Shown: positions 22,395 to 33,765 of the stretch, one piece after another
How the letters are laid out: every line of letters starts with the position of its first letter
Position numbering within the stretch: position 1 is the stretch's first letter
Source: Blattamonas nauphoetae
Lineage: Eukaryota > Preaxostyla > Oxymonadida
DNA length: 64,000 nucleotides
Direction: 5' to 3'
NCBI GenBank assembly: GCA_033064195.1
Contig: JARBJD010000068.1
Coordinates: 231,373 to 295,372, forward strand
Position numbers and translations under genes: made by a program
Notes under the pieces: generated by a model
What the model was told of the DNA's origin: nothing
What the model saw: only the letters and a program-made list of their open reading frames with translations
Database searches by the model: none

Positions 22395-24100
22395 GGCATG
22401 TATGTATAGTAGTAAAATAACCCGGCGAGGGTAAAATAACCCGGGGTGAAAACCCCATTTTTTGGACCCCACTTTCCGTCCATCCCATATTTCTCGGAAC
22501 CAAAATTTTTTTGGGTCCCACTTTTTTTTCCACAATGTTTGTCTCAACTCCGAGTATCCATCGAGGTATAAATCGAACCTCCAAAATAGGATCCTGGGCC
22601 GGGGGTGCCTATTTCGGAACCATATTTTGGCCTATTTTTGACCCATTTTTGGCTCCTAAATAGGAGGTCCTTAACATTTAAGCTTAGAGGATCCGAACTT
22701 CACGACAACTTTTCTCCACGCCTGTTCAAAATTTTTCTTTCTCGTTTCATTTCTGGTTGTTTGGGATGTTTTTCTCTCGAAATCACAATTTTTGAAAATG
22801 AAAAATCCTGGGGGGACCTGGGTGGAAATTTATGGTCAAAACTGATTTCCCTGTATAATAAGCTTAGGAGCCTGAAAACTTGTTTTGATCATATCTCCAC
22901 AACCAGACATAGTTCCGACATGAAGTTTTCACCAATATGGATGTTTTGTTGGATACTAATTTTTCTAAATTTTTGAGAAAAATCCCCTTGCGGCAGTTGA
23001 GATACTTTTGTCGGTTTTTTATCCTGGGTGCAGAAGGAGAGCTGTCATTTGACATGGGATGATGCACCCGTCTCCAAATTTCGTAAAAATGATGCAGACA
23101 CAATCAGAATCGAATCCAAAAGCTAAAATTGGTTAGGATCGTGCTTGGGAGGAGAGTAGTTGTGGTTGAATCGGAGAAAACAACGAAAACCATCAAGAAC
23201 GCCAAAATAGGAGGTCTTCGAAAACTCTCAAAAATTTCAGAAAAATTAGTATCCAACAAAACATCCATATTGGTGAAAACTTCATGTCGGAACTATGTCT
23301 GGTTGTGGAGATATGATCAAAACAAGTTTTCCGGCTCCTAAGCTTATTATACAGGGAAATCAGTTTTGACCATAAATTTCCACCCAGGTCCCCCAGGATT
23401 TTTCATTTTCAAAAATTGTGATTTCGAGAGAAAAACATCCCAAACAACCAGAAATGAAACGAGAAAGAAAAATTTTGAACAGGCGTGGAGAAAAGTTGTC
23501 GTGAAGTTCGGATCCTCTAAGCTTAAATGTTAAGGACCTCCTATTTAGGAGCCAAAATGGGTCAAAAATAGGCCAAAATATGGTTCCGAAATAGGCACCC
23601 CCGGCCCAGGATCCTATTTTGGAGGTTCGATTTATACCTCGATGGATACTCGGAGTTGAGACAAACATTGTGGAAAAAAAAGTGGGACCCAAAAAAATTT
23701 TGGTTCCGAGAAATATGGGATGGACGGAAAGTGGGGTCCAAAAAATGGGGTTTTCACCCCGGGTTATTTTACCCTCGCCGGGTTATTTTACTACTATACC
23801 CTGTAGGGCTTTAGAACCCTGTAGGGCTCAGGAACCCTGTAGGGCCTGAAAAGGAAGCCTGTAGGGCTTGACTGGAACCCTGTAGGGTGTTTTGGAACTC
23901 TGTAGGGCCTGACCTAAAACGGTGTTCTCCGCTTATTTCGCTCCATAAAACTTGCCCGAGACCAACACAGGATTCAAATTTCTTCGATAGTGCCACTTTC
24001 CATCAAACACTGTATTTCTCTCTTAGATGGCATTATTCCTGACACATTCTCATTTGTATGCATATCATCATCAATTTTCAACTCCGCTATTTTGTGAAAC
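22395..24100. mobile_element. Second CCTGTAGG-type element, nested host of a long-TIR element; right end not found
   Basis: It begins GGCATGTATGTA at 22395, like the element at 21140, and is broken after twelve bases by the long-TIR element 22407-23796. The array CCCTGTAGGGCTTTAGAACC then resumes from 23799 to about 23910, aligned unit by unit with the array at 21.7 kb. No matching right terminus is present, and the expected duplication CCAAGTGA does not recur, so this copy is truncated. The end coordinate is approximate: similarity to the interior of the 21140 element extends to about 24.15 kb (the GATCAAGACC region). Confidence 0.55.
22407..23796. mobile_element. Long-terminal-inverted-repeat (foldback) element, 1390 bp, TA target
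   Basis: Two nearly identical arms of about 570 bp lie in opposite orientation (roughly 22407-22975 and 23225-23796), so most of the element is one hairpin. The ends read TAGTAGTAAAATAACCCGG. TA is duplicated at 22405-22406 and 23797-23798. The arms contain AAGCTTAGGA and a conserved segment also found in the element at 27814-29188. No transposase is recognisable. Confidence 0.85.
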
Positions 24101-24369
24101 TCATTGTCGGTCGTGATCCGTGATCAAGACCAAATTAATAGACCCTCAGAAAACCCGTCTTTAATCAAAAAACCCGTTTTTATTCACCAAAACCCAGAAT
24201 TCGAACTATATTGGAAAAAAGTCATCTTATATATTCCTAGAAATGCATTGGTGATGGTATTGATCGAGAAATTGCACTTGATATTGATTTATGAAATGAG
24301 TATGGATCCAAAGAATGGGTAGTGAGGATGAAAGATGGCTGAAGAGCGCGTGTCCACAGGGGATGACCG

Positions 24370-26630
24370 TGTTTCAGTCTCGATCTGTTGTCAGAACGAG
24401 AAGAAAACACAGAAGGACAGGACGACGAGATCCTGAAGGGGCAGAGAGAGACAATGAAGAGAAGAGGAAAGTGAAGAAAGATGACAGAAGAGCAATAACG
24501 ATGAGAAGAGGAGAAGAGATACAAACCACATTCTCGATGAAGTATTCCTTCGCTTTGAACCTGTTTCGAAGCATTCGCTGATCCTTCACATCTTGTCGAG
24601 AATGCTCTTCTGCCCATCCGTGCTATCGTTGGCGGCGGTGAGTGAAGCGACGGTGCCAACTTGGCTGGAAATGTATTCGTTGAACTTACGAGCCTGCTCG
24701 ACCACTCTCCACTCCCTCACCTTTCTCATGTCGCTCTCAGTGAAGAGCATCATATACGTTCCGATCTTGTCGCCGATGTCGTCCAAGTAGTGCGGTCGGT
24801 GTGAAGTGATGCTGGCTGGCTTGAATTTCTCGATTGAGGCGAGTTGTGCAGGTGACTCGCTCACTCCTACACATTCTGTCTGCGTGTCGGTCGTGATGAA
24901 CCAGTCTTTGGAGAGAAGGCGCTCGAGTTCAGTTTTTTGGGAGAGGAGGGAAGAGACTTGCAAGGAGAGGGTGTCGATGCTAAAGGGAAGAAAGGAAAAC
25001 AGAGACAAGAATGATTGAAGAGAGAAGGACATGAAAGAATGAAGAGCAAAGGCGATGAATGAGATGAGATGCACACCGCTGGTTGGATTCGTCGATTGAC
25101 TGGTATGTCGCGGTCAGGTTAGCTTGGAGTGTGTCTCGCTCAGTCGTGAGCTGATCAATGTTCGTGTGGAGTGTCTTGATGGAATGGTTCTTCTCCTTGT
25201 TCATTCCAATCCACTCAACCACCTCCCTCTTCGTCTCCTCCCATCTCTCCTCCAGCCGCGTGTTGTTCTCCTGCGGCATCTCCATCTTCCGCCTCGTCTG
25301 CTCCAAACTCTTTTCCAGCGTGTTTTTGTCAGCGGTCAGCGAAGCTGCTCGAATTTGGAAGTCTGACATTGTTTTGGTCAGTCGAGTGTTCTCCTCTTTG
25401 AGACGAGTCAGTTCGCAGTTCTTTTTCAAACTTCGCCTTGTCGGCCGAGCGCGGTCGTTCTGCTTCGGCGAGCGTTGCTTTCAAGGAATCGATCATTCGC
25501 AACAGATCTGCATTCGATGCAGAAGATGCGGATGTGTCGAGGAGGTGTTCTAATTCAAGTTTCAGAGAAGAATCGACACTGCCATCCTTCTGCTTGACCA
25601 CTTCAATCTGCTGTTCGGCATCGCTGTCCAATTCATTCGGAGAGAGACGGTGCTTTTCGGCTGTTGTTGGTGCTCATGTGAACTGCCTCGTTGTGACATG
25701 TGCATCAGCATCTGAAGACGTTGTCGGCGGGGTGTGTCGTGTTAGATCAGCCGGCGACTCCTTCCGCTCTCCTCTTTTCTCCAGCAGCGAGCTGTTCGGC
25801 TTCGGTCTCGCCACAAACGAGTCTTCCAAACGCGAGAAATCGTCGATTTGCTCGTCTCGATTGGAGTTAGCGATGATCGTGTTCGACAGGACGAGGCCGT
25901 GCTTGTCAGCAGTCAGTTGGAGAGCAGGTGGGCTCGGCTGCTCCTCCCAACTCTCACGCGTTGTTTCTTCTGTTTCAATTCGCGTCTGGTCTTCCTCCGA
26001 AGTAGGTTCGTCCTCGTTCTCTCTTCTCCACTCACTCTCACACCTACTCTCGTTCTCTCTTCTCCACTCACTCTCACACCTACTCTCGTTGTCTTTGTCT
26101 GCGTGCCGTTCTGGTTGTTCATCTCTCCCATTGCTTTGTTGCGTTGGAACTAGTCGTCCCGCGAATCTTCAACAGGGACTTCAATCTTGTCTCTCGTAGT
26201 CCTTCGTCTTTTCTCGCTCTTCCGCTCCTTCTCCGATCTTCTCAGCTCGTTCGCCAGCTTCCTCGCTGTCTGATCCTTCTTCCCGCATGTCGGTGACTCC
26301 CACTGCATTTGTGTTGGAGCAACATTCATCGGATATGCCGGAATCGACGAATAGAAACGCAAGTTGTGGACGACATCAGCAGATCCTGTCTGCTCCATCA
26401 GAATGAGTCGGTCAGTCCGGTGAAGCGGGAACCACACAATGTGTGGCTTGAGGGTGACGTTGTGGGAGATGGAAGGTGTCCGTGTCGCTGTCACTCGCCA
26501 ATGTCCCGCGCATCACCAATCGCACAAGGTGTTCAGCCAGCCGCAGCACTTCGCGAAGAGTGCTCAGCTCGTTTGAGTATATGTTGGCCAGCACGATGAA
26601 CACTGCCAGCCCTGCCGCCATGCTGATGCA
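24370..26630 (-). pseudogene. Decayed coiled-coil protein gene with a membrane-segment remnant
   Basis: Minus-strand pieces: a hydrophobic helix (ISMAAGLAVFIVLANIY) near 26.6 kb; an acidic, Ser/Thr-rich stretch with a tandem 12-residue repeat (GEERTRVGVRVS) at 26016-26087; and a long coiled coil (SLKATLAEAERPRSADK; RLKEENTRLTKTMSDFQ). An intron begins gtgtgcatct near 25075 and ends ccctttag before IDTLSLQVSSLLSQ. It then reads KFKPASITSHRPHYLDD, and after a frame change VKDQRMLRNRFKAKEYFIENV. Breaks seen: an in-frame TGA near 25674, a frameshift near 25420 in an A-run, and another near 24600. I infer a former membrane-anchored coiled-coil protein. Boundaries are approximate. Confidence 0.55.
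26016..26087. repeat. Tandem repeat, two 36-bp units
   Basis: Two adjacent identical copies of a 36-bp unit begin GTTCTCTCTTCTCCACTCAC. On the minus strand this encodes a 12-residue repeat within the acidic part of the decayed coiled-coil gene. The unit is a multiple of three, so repeat changes keep frame. Confidence 0.85.
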
Positions 26631-26817
26631 CATCAGAAAGTGTTGGAGTGTCAGCGCCAGGCACAGCTTGTTTTTCAGCTATTTCAGGTCCGTTGCCCCT
26701 CTCCCTCTCAGCTCGGTTACGAGTGTGTCTCCGCCTTCTTCTTCTTTTGCTTCTTCTTTCGTCTCATCGCTGCTCCCGACATTCCACTTGCTCCACTGAT
26801 CCGGCTCGCTTTCTCAT

Positions 26818-27129
26818 TCAGCTGAGCGTGTGGGTCCAGCACTTGGACAGTAGAAGCATGGGAATCACACTCAGCTTCGAGTTCGGCGCAGTCAGGTTCC
26901 ATCGATGTGCGGCGAAGACGAGCGCGGTTGAGGGAACTTGGGGCTTGGGGACTTTCACGGTAACGATTCTGCCTTCGGTTGGGTGGAGTGTGTTCGACGG
27001 TAGGCGGAAAACTTGGAGAACAATCGTACCCGAGTTGATCACAAGTGTAATTGCGACGTCGACAAGAGTTCTCCAGTCTGTGGATCCCAACATCCCAAAT
27101 TTGTTTGTGTCACCCACCAGTTTGGTCAC
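26818..27129 (-). pseudogene. Fragment of unknown protein upstream of the coiled-coil pseudogene
   Basis: A minus-strand frame of about 103 residues (TNKFGMLGSTDWRTLVDVAI to PMLLLSKCWTHTLS) has the mixed beta/hydrophobic character of a folded domain, but no start context or recognised family. It ends just before the membrane-helix remnant of the coiled-coil pseudogene, in another frame, so it may be an upstream piece of the same gene. Confidence 0.3.
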
Positions 27130-27326
27130 ACAGGCGGGTTTCTAGCGGCAGCGTTGGGTGAGGGAGTCGTTTGGATTCCACAATTGCGGTGGCGACTGAT
27201 CCTGCGATTCGTACCTTCTGAGTAAAAAGATTTGGCTCAAGATCAGAGTAGTTCCACAAAAATGTCATTTTTGGTCTTGCTATCTTCGAGAAGTTGAGAA
27301 GTATCAATTCGCAGCGACGACAATGT

Positions 27327-27446
27327 GCAGGGTTCTGATTTGATCCCACTGATCCCACGCTTTTTTGATCCCACCAAATTCCTACTTTATAATTGCCTTT
27401 TCTTTCACAGTATTTCTTCATATCACTATCATATTATCCATAAATT
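27327..27446. repeat. 120-bp dispersed repeat, copy 1
   Basis: The segment from GCAGGGTTCTGATTTGATCC to TTATCCATAAATT is repeated almost identically at 31472-31591 in the same orientation. Just beyond this copy (27455-27505) are inverted versions of the GATCCCAC motif (GTGGGAT...), suggesting a small hairpin element. Target duplication not identified. Confidence 0.7.
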
Positions 27447-27813
27447 AGACATGTTTTGAGTGGGATGGGACGCAAAAAAGTGGGATTTCTGGTGGGATTT
27501 TTCCCCATTTTTTTTCTTAAACTCGATTTACGATTAATTAATTGCTAAAACGACGTTGAATTGTACCACATTTTCAGATATGACCTGGCAAATGTCAGAA
27601 ATTGTGAATTCAGTTCACAGAGACGATCACACCCACGATCCGTTCTAAAACCACATCATTCATGAAGGACAGTCTCATTCCACTTCTCGTTCTCTTTTGA
27701 ATGATTGTACTGACATCTTATTCTCTTCTGGTGACTCGATGTCGCAGATGGTGCATTCATGGTATGTCTGGCCAGTGATGCGTCTTTCACTATTTGCACA
27801 TATTCATCGACTA
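27447..27813. other. Non-coding stretch between repeat and foldback element
   Basis: AT-rich sequence containing the GTGGGAT motifs at 27455-27505. After that I see no gene, repeat or RNA feature up to the TA at 27812-27813 where the foldback element begins. Confidence 0.4.
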
Positions 27814-29188
27814 CCATGCGGATCTAACCCGACCACATGGATCTAACCCGACCACAAAAGACACTTTTTTCGACTCAAATCTCAATCCATCCCAGATTTC
27901 TCCCAACCCACGTTTGAGTGAGTCCAACCCATTTGGAGATTGGATTCCTCCCTCCCCCATGAATCATCGAGGGAGAAATCGAACTTCCAAAATAGGATTC
28001 CAGGGCTGGGGCGCCTATTTGGGAGTCAGGGTATCGACCCTTTTTTGGCTCCAAAATAGGAGGTTCTTAATATTTAAGCTTAGGGAATCCAAACTTCAGA
28101 ACCACTTTTCTCCACGCCTGTTCAAGATTTTTCTTTTTCGTTTCATTTCTGGTGGTTTGGGATGGTTTTCTCTCGAAATGACAATTTTTCGAAAAATGAA
28201 AAATCCTGGGGGGACCTGGGTGGAAATTTAGGGTCAAATACTGATTTCCCTGTATAACAAGCTTAGGATCTTGAAAACTTGTTTTGATCATATCTCCACA
28301 ACCAGACATAGTTCGGACATGAAGTTTTCACCAATATGGATCTTTTGTTGAGAATTAATTTTTTCTGAAAATTTTGAAAAATTTCGATGACTTCCTATTT
28401 TGGCGTTTTTCAGACTTTTCCGTCAATGAGTCTAGTCCCGTTCAAGAATTTTCATTAATATTAAGTTTTGATGAAAAATCATTGTTTGTATTCATTCGGA
28501 CCTGGGTTGACATTGATTTAATTGAATTTGATGTCAGATTTAAAACATGAAGCAGAGTTAGTTAAGAAAGATTAAATTGTCGAAAAATCAGCAAAAATTT
28601 ATCTCAACTGCCGCAAGGGGATTTTTTTCAAAATTTTCAGAAAAAATTAATTCTCAACAAAAGATCCATATTGGTGAAAACTTCATGTCCGAACTATGTC
28701 TGGTTGTGGAGATATGATCAAAACAAGTTTTCAAGATCCTAAGCTTGTTATACAGGGAAATCAGTATTTGACCCTAAATTTCCACCCAGGTCCCCCCAGG
28801 ATTTTTCATTTTTCGAAAAATTGTCATTTCGAGAGAAAACCATCCCAAACCACCAGAAATGAAACGAAAAGAAAAATCTTGAACAGGCGTGGAGAAAAGT
28901 GGTTCTGAAGTTTGGATTCCTAAGCTTAAATATTAAGAACCTCCTATTTTGGAGCCAAAAAGGGTCGATACCCTGACTCCCAAATAGGCGCCCCAGCCCT
29001 GGAATCCTATTTTGGAAGTTCGATTTCTCCCTCGATGATTCATGGGGGAGGGAGGAATCCAATCTCCAAATGGGTTGGACTCACTCAAACGTGGGTTGGG
29101 AGAAATCTGGGATGGATTGAGATTTGAGTCGAAAAAAGTGTCTTTTGTGGTCGGGTTAGATCCATGTGGTCGGGTTAGATCCGCATGG
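27814..29188. mobile_element. Long-terminal-inverted-repeat (foldback) element, 1375 bp, TA target
   Basis: Arms of about 580 bp are inverted and nearly identical. The ends start CCATGCGGATCTAACCCGAC, with the tandem GATCTAACCCGACCACATG at each tip. TA is duplicated at 27812-27813 and 29189-29190. The inner arm regions (for example CCACGCCTGTTCAAGATTTT and the AAGCTTAGGAT segment) match the element at 22407-23796, while the outer tips differ. The central 220 bp is AT-rich and non-coding. Confidence 0.85.
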
Positions 29189-29319
29189 TACGTTCTTCAA
29201 GCTCTACACGTGTTGTCATCAACTGTTTCTGTGTCTTTGTTCATCTTCTCTCCATTGTCGATTCTTTCTTGTTCAGGACCTATTCAACACATCAATTCGC
29301 ACTTTTTCGTCCATGTCCT

Positions 29320-30967
29320 CAAATGAGCATCAAGACACTCCAACTACTGGTATACAGTCCAATATGCTCCTTCACTCGGAAATCGGTGATCATATCTCTT
29401 CCAACTCGATATGGTCTCTCCAAATCCAGGCAATCTGAAAGAGCATCATACTCCTCAAAGAAGACATCCATAATACCCCAAACGTCACAGGATTTGAACA
29501 ATCTGTTTATCTTTCGCTGGACACTGATCCGGTTGTTCGAAATGTGGATGATTCAGACAATCAGAAGACGTTCATCTCCCAAGCTCCCACACTCGATGAC
29601 CTGGCCATCGAATGCTGCATCAACCTCTGTTTTTTGCAGTCTCTCTGGCACATATGAAGGAGGAGGAAGGAAAGTTTATCGAAACTCTGGAAGGGATCCG
29701 AGAAACAGTGGATCAACTCGACATCACAGATTGGATTCCTCTTGTCACTTTTTCACGAGCTGCCTCAGTCCTCTTGCCACAAACACATGTTGGCACAATT
29801 CGCAGCAGTGATACTGGTGACGAGACGGCGTTTCACGACTAGAACGATTGACCAAACGACTGTCTGGATTTTGAACTCAGTGCCAAAAATGGATGCAGTG
29901 AGGATGAATATATGGAAGAAGAAAACCTTAACATGCCATTGGTCGACTTTGAGCAGATTTCACGAGGTAATCACGCGGGCACAAAGTCGAACCTGTGTGA
30001 AGGCCACGAAAGTGGAATTAACGAAATCAACAACCACCTGCACGACGGGTTGATCCCTCCCACACATCGCTGGGTTGTGGTGCTTTTTGGCAACGGCAGT
30101 GTGAACGAAGGAATTAACGACACGAATGAAATCGGCGCAGTTGTAAAGCGATATCGTCAATCGAATCAGACGCATCTTATCACTCCAAACACACAACAGA
30201 ATCTTTTTCCATGTTCTTCCCCGTTTCAGCCGCCATCCAACTATCCATATTCGAAATCGGTCTCATTTGTGATCTCAACTGTGAGCGACAGGATGCAGAC
30301 TGCGGAGGAAGAAAACGTGCTTCGGACGGTAACACTTCGTGGTGGAGGTGAGTTTACTTGGGCGGCGTCAACGGCAGACGTAGAACTTCGGGATGTGATC
30401 CTGAATTCTGTGATGAGCTGGAAAGTCCGAACAACTCGCCATTTCCGAGTCTCTCTCGTCGGAACGGTTACTCTCGACAATACCCTGCCGACACCAAACA
30501 TTTCATGCAAATCGGAACAGGCACCAATTGTGGGAACCCACACTGGAATTATCCGAATGGAGACGTCGCATCTTGTCGACCTGATCAATTACAACAACGT
30601 AGAGGTGATCTTAGAATCGACATTCACGTCTGAATCAACAGCGGAGCAACTCAGAGCTTTTCATGCGGAGATGCGGCACAACCCGAATAAGCGCAAGGAA
30701 ATGGTGAAGATCAGGACTCTGTACACGGCTGACCTTGTGAGCGGGGAGGAGAGGCAGCTGTTGATCAACTTCAAGTTGTGGAAACCATCTTCGCCGACGT
30801 CGAATGGAACAGGGTTTGTTCCGGCGATGGATCGATAGAAGCTGAACGAGGTGAAGGAATTTGGTGTCATTCTTGTGACATATCGCTATTTCAACTCGTT
30901 GGACACGGACGCAGTGTTCATTCCTATCACAACACGATTGTGGTGGAGTCAGGAAGGCGGGATTTGA
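29320..30967 (+). pseudogene. VWA-domain protein gene, broken
   Basis: Plus-strand pieces fit a von Willebrand factor A module. One is GKFIETLEGIRETVDQLD followed by WIPLVTFSRAASVLLP (29612-29842, a core helix and strand). The next is GINEINNHLHDGL with THRWVVVLFGNGSVNEG (29912-30838). The C-terminal extension has KIRTLYTADLVSGEERQLLI, typical of the segment after VWA domains. No metal-site DxSxS motif is visible where it should precede the first helix. The frame changes near 29640 and 29850, and a TAG at 30836-30838 is followed in frame by 40 more coding-like residues (KLNEVKEFGVILVTYRYF). Some breaks could be introns; the TAG could not. Upstream coding (TGFEQSVYLSLDTDPVVRNV) is in another frame. 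Confidence 0.55.
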
Positions 30968-32121
30968 AAGATCCCTTGCGCTCGACTCTTCTGATCATGG
31001 CAGCTCAACAGATTTCCGATTTCCAGCTATGCACGTCCGTTGGAGTTGGGAGTCACTCGGCGACATCGATGACAGAACGAGGGAACTCGCTTCAGAAACT
31101 AGTGCGAGCGGTGTGGAAGGAGGGTGGAGTGGTGAAGGTGTCGAGTGGATTGGGAGAAGGCAAGAGGGAAGTGTTGGTGGATGAAGGATCAGAGCCGCAG
31201 AGTGCGAGTGACGTGAGCTCGTCGTATTCGGGAGGGGTGGAGGAGAAGGGGGAGTGTGGAAGGGAAGGAGGAGAGAGTGGAAGGGGACAGAGGGATTTGT
31301 GTTCAGCGAGTGAGACTCTGAGCGGAAGGAGAGAAGAAGATAGCGAGGATTTGGGTTTGGGTGTCGAGGGAGAGAAGGTGATGAGGGGAGTGAGTGTCGG
31401 AGTGGGAGCGAGAGAGAGATGTCGACTCGATTGTTGAAGAAAGGGAAGCTGGGAGGGGTTGAAAGTGATGAGCAGGGTTCTGATTTGATCCCACTGATCC
31501 CACGCTTTTTTGATCCCACCAAATTCCTGCTTTATAATTTCCTTTCATTTCACACTATTTCATCATATCACTATCATATTATCCATAAATTCTTGAAATG
31601 AAACATAAATTGCCATAGAGTGAAAAAATAGGGACACGACTTGTTTTGATGTCGTTCTGTCGTGAAATTGGGCATTCCGGGCTCGATAGATCAGAGAAAG
31701 CGAGTAGAGGATGGAATAGATCTAGTTAAGTGGTGATCTGCAGTCTTGGTAGGATGATTCAGGAATTGTTTCCATTTTAACGTTGTTCTTCAATTCTTAT
31801 ATTGATTCTTCAACTGAGGATGGAGTGATGGCTGGATCGCTTGCTACGGACACAGTTTTTCGTGGTTCTTCAAGTCTTGTGAATGTCTGGCTTGTGTGGG
31901 TGCTCAGGAGCTTGAAAATGAGTGTATTGGAATCAAGAAGTGTGACTGTGTTTGATTTTGCATCGTTGAGAGGCGTGATTGTTGTGGAGAATGTTGCACT
32001 GGGTGTGTTCTTCTCCACCCTCGAACTCGTCATTTCCGTTCATTGACGACGCCCAAACAACATTTCCAACGAAATTGAGAATAAAAGCAAGAAGCGACAA
32101 GCGTTCGAACGATTCTTCGGC
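30968..32121. other. Stretch without a clear gene
   Basis: A G-rich, low-complexity plus-strand segment (31.1-31.43 kb, Gly/Glu/Ser-rich if translated) is followed by the 120-bp repeat and by AT-rich sequence. A 78-codon minus-strand frame at 31797-32033 (Ser/Thr-rich) is too weak to call a gene, though it follows the beta-helix pseudogene on the same strand and might be its remnant. Confidence 0.4.
31472..31591. repeat. 120-bp dispersed repeat, copy 2
   Basis: Second copy of the repeat at 27327-27446, same orientation, about 4.1 kb away, with only a few substitutions. The inverted motif that follows copy 1 is absent, so this copy may be truncated. Confidence 0.7.
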
Positions 32122-32774
32122 TTAATTCGCGTCCAGTTCCCACATTTGTTGTTGTCCGTTTGTGGCTTGAGGTTCTGGATCGTTGTGGAGAGAATGTCCT
32201 CCATTTTTGGTCGAGTTGGAGTCAGAGGCGGAAGACATCGACGAGCACTTCAAATACAGATTGTTTCCAGGTGCTCCAACATTCTTTTCTGATCCTGTTC
32301 CAAATGTCACTGCAACGAATGTCACTTTGCCAGCGGCTGTCGAGCCAGACACATCCACAAACAGCGGGCCTCCCTTCTCCGATTCACACTTCGAGAAGTG
32401 CACAGTGTTCAGGTTCAGAGAGTTCGATGATGACAGAGACACAGAAACAGCACCAGTCGCTGCAAGTGAGATCAACGCTGTTGATCGATCTTGAGAGAGT
32501 CCATCGAAGAGGAGCGACGAGAGAGTCAGAGTGTGCCCAGAAATTGAGATTGTTGCAGCTGACGAGACTGAGATCTTTGTCGTCGACAATGGACTCGACC
32601 CTGTGATTTCGTTGGTCGAGAACGAGGGTGGCTCATTCAGAGAAAAGGTGTCGACGACTGAGATTGTGTGAAGACCAACACCAGCCAGATGGGTCGAGGA
32701 CACATCAAACTCCTTGCATCTCCATTGCGACATTACACATCCGGCCAGATCTCTTCCAGATGATCCCATCTCTA

Positions 32775-33765
32775 TCGGGGTGGCGGGAAAAACTTGGGCG
32801 GGCTCTTAGTCGATTCTGGCACTATTTAGCTTAATTTTCACTTCATACAGTGCCTTTACATGTTTCCTATTTTCAAAAAACACCAAGTAAAAAAATCATA
32901 GTGTCCTGACCAGAGAGAACAGCGAGGTGAAAGATCAGATCTGAACGACTATGACTCTTTTTCTCAACAAAATGGAAAATTTCAGACATTTAGACTAATT
33001 TACACTCATTTCAGAAGAAGATGTAGCAATTGAATCAATACATGACAGGGAAATGTCATCGAGATTTTTAACTCTGTTTGAGAATCGCCGTTGTCACGTC
33101 ATCTTTTTCAGGATGAAACGAATCGACCCCCTTCATGAATGCACGGGGCATCGTGGAAAGTGCCAATCATCACATCTGACGTCATGATCAAGCGGTGAAA
33201 CACGACATCGTTGATTCAGGGATAAAACCAGACTGGTTTGTATTTCTTGCCGTTTTCTCATTACTCCTCCCGTATTCAAAGGAATCTGAATATAAACACT
33301 GAATTGCAATTTTTTTCGATCATCGACGTTGTTTTCAGGATCTTGGTCATTATTCATCAGGATATGTGTAATCACCATGCTGGACAGAAGCTACAGCCAG
33401 TTCAATGACTGGCTGGGAGATCAAACTACGAATTGACGACAAAGGAAGGATGATCATCACGATTCTGGAAAAAAATCTCGATGACATTTCCCTGTCATGT
33501 ATTGATTCAATTGCTACATCTTCTTCTGAAATGAGTGTAAATTAGTCTAAATGTCTGAAATTTTCCATTTTGTTGAGAAAAAGAGTCATAGTCGTTCAGA
33601 TCTGATCTTTCACCTCGCTGTTCTCTCTGGTCAGGACACTATGATTTTTTTACTTGGTGTTTTTTGAAAATAGGAAACATGTAAAGGCACTGTATGAAGT
33701 GAAAATTAAGCTAAATAGTGCCAGAATCGACTAAGAGCCCGCCCAAGTTTTTCCCGCCACCCCGA
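32775..33765. mobile_element. Long-TIR (foldback) element, 991 bp, TA target
   Basis: The arms (about 32775-33060 and 33480-33765) are inverted, near-identical repeats starting TCGGGGTGGCGGGAAAAACT. TA is duplicated at 32773-32774 and 33766-33767. The centre (33.06-33.48 kb) is unique and has no convincing ORF. Terminal sequences differ from the other foldback elements, so this is a separate family with the same design. Confidence 0.85.

Noticed and set aside
22605-23692. Paired plus- and minus-strand ORFs with identical products
   Set aside because: They arise because the element arms are inverted copies of each other; composition is not protein-like.
25438-26199. Plus-strand 253-codon Ser-rich frame
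   Set aside because: Antisense to coiled-coil coding sequence; the Ser-rich composition mirrors Glu/Arg-rich codons on the other strand.
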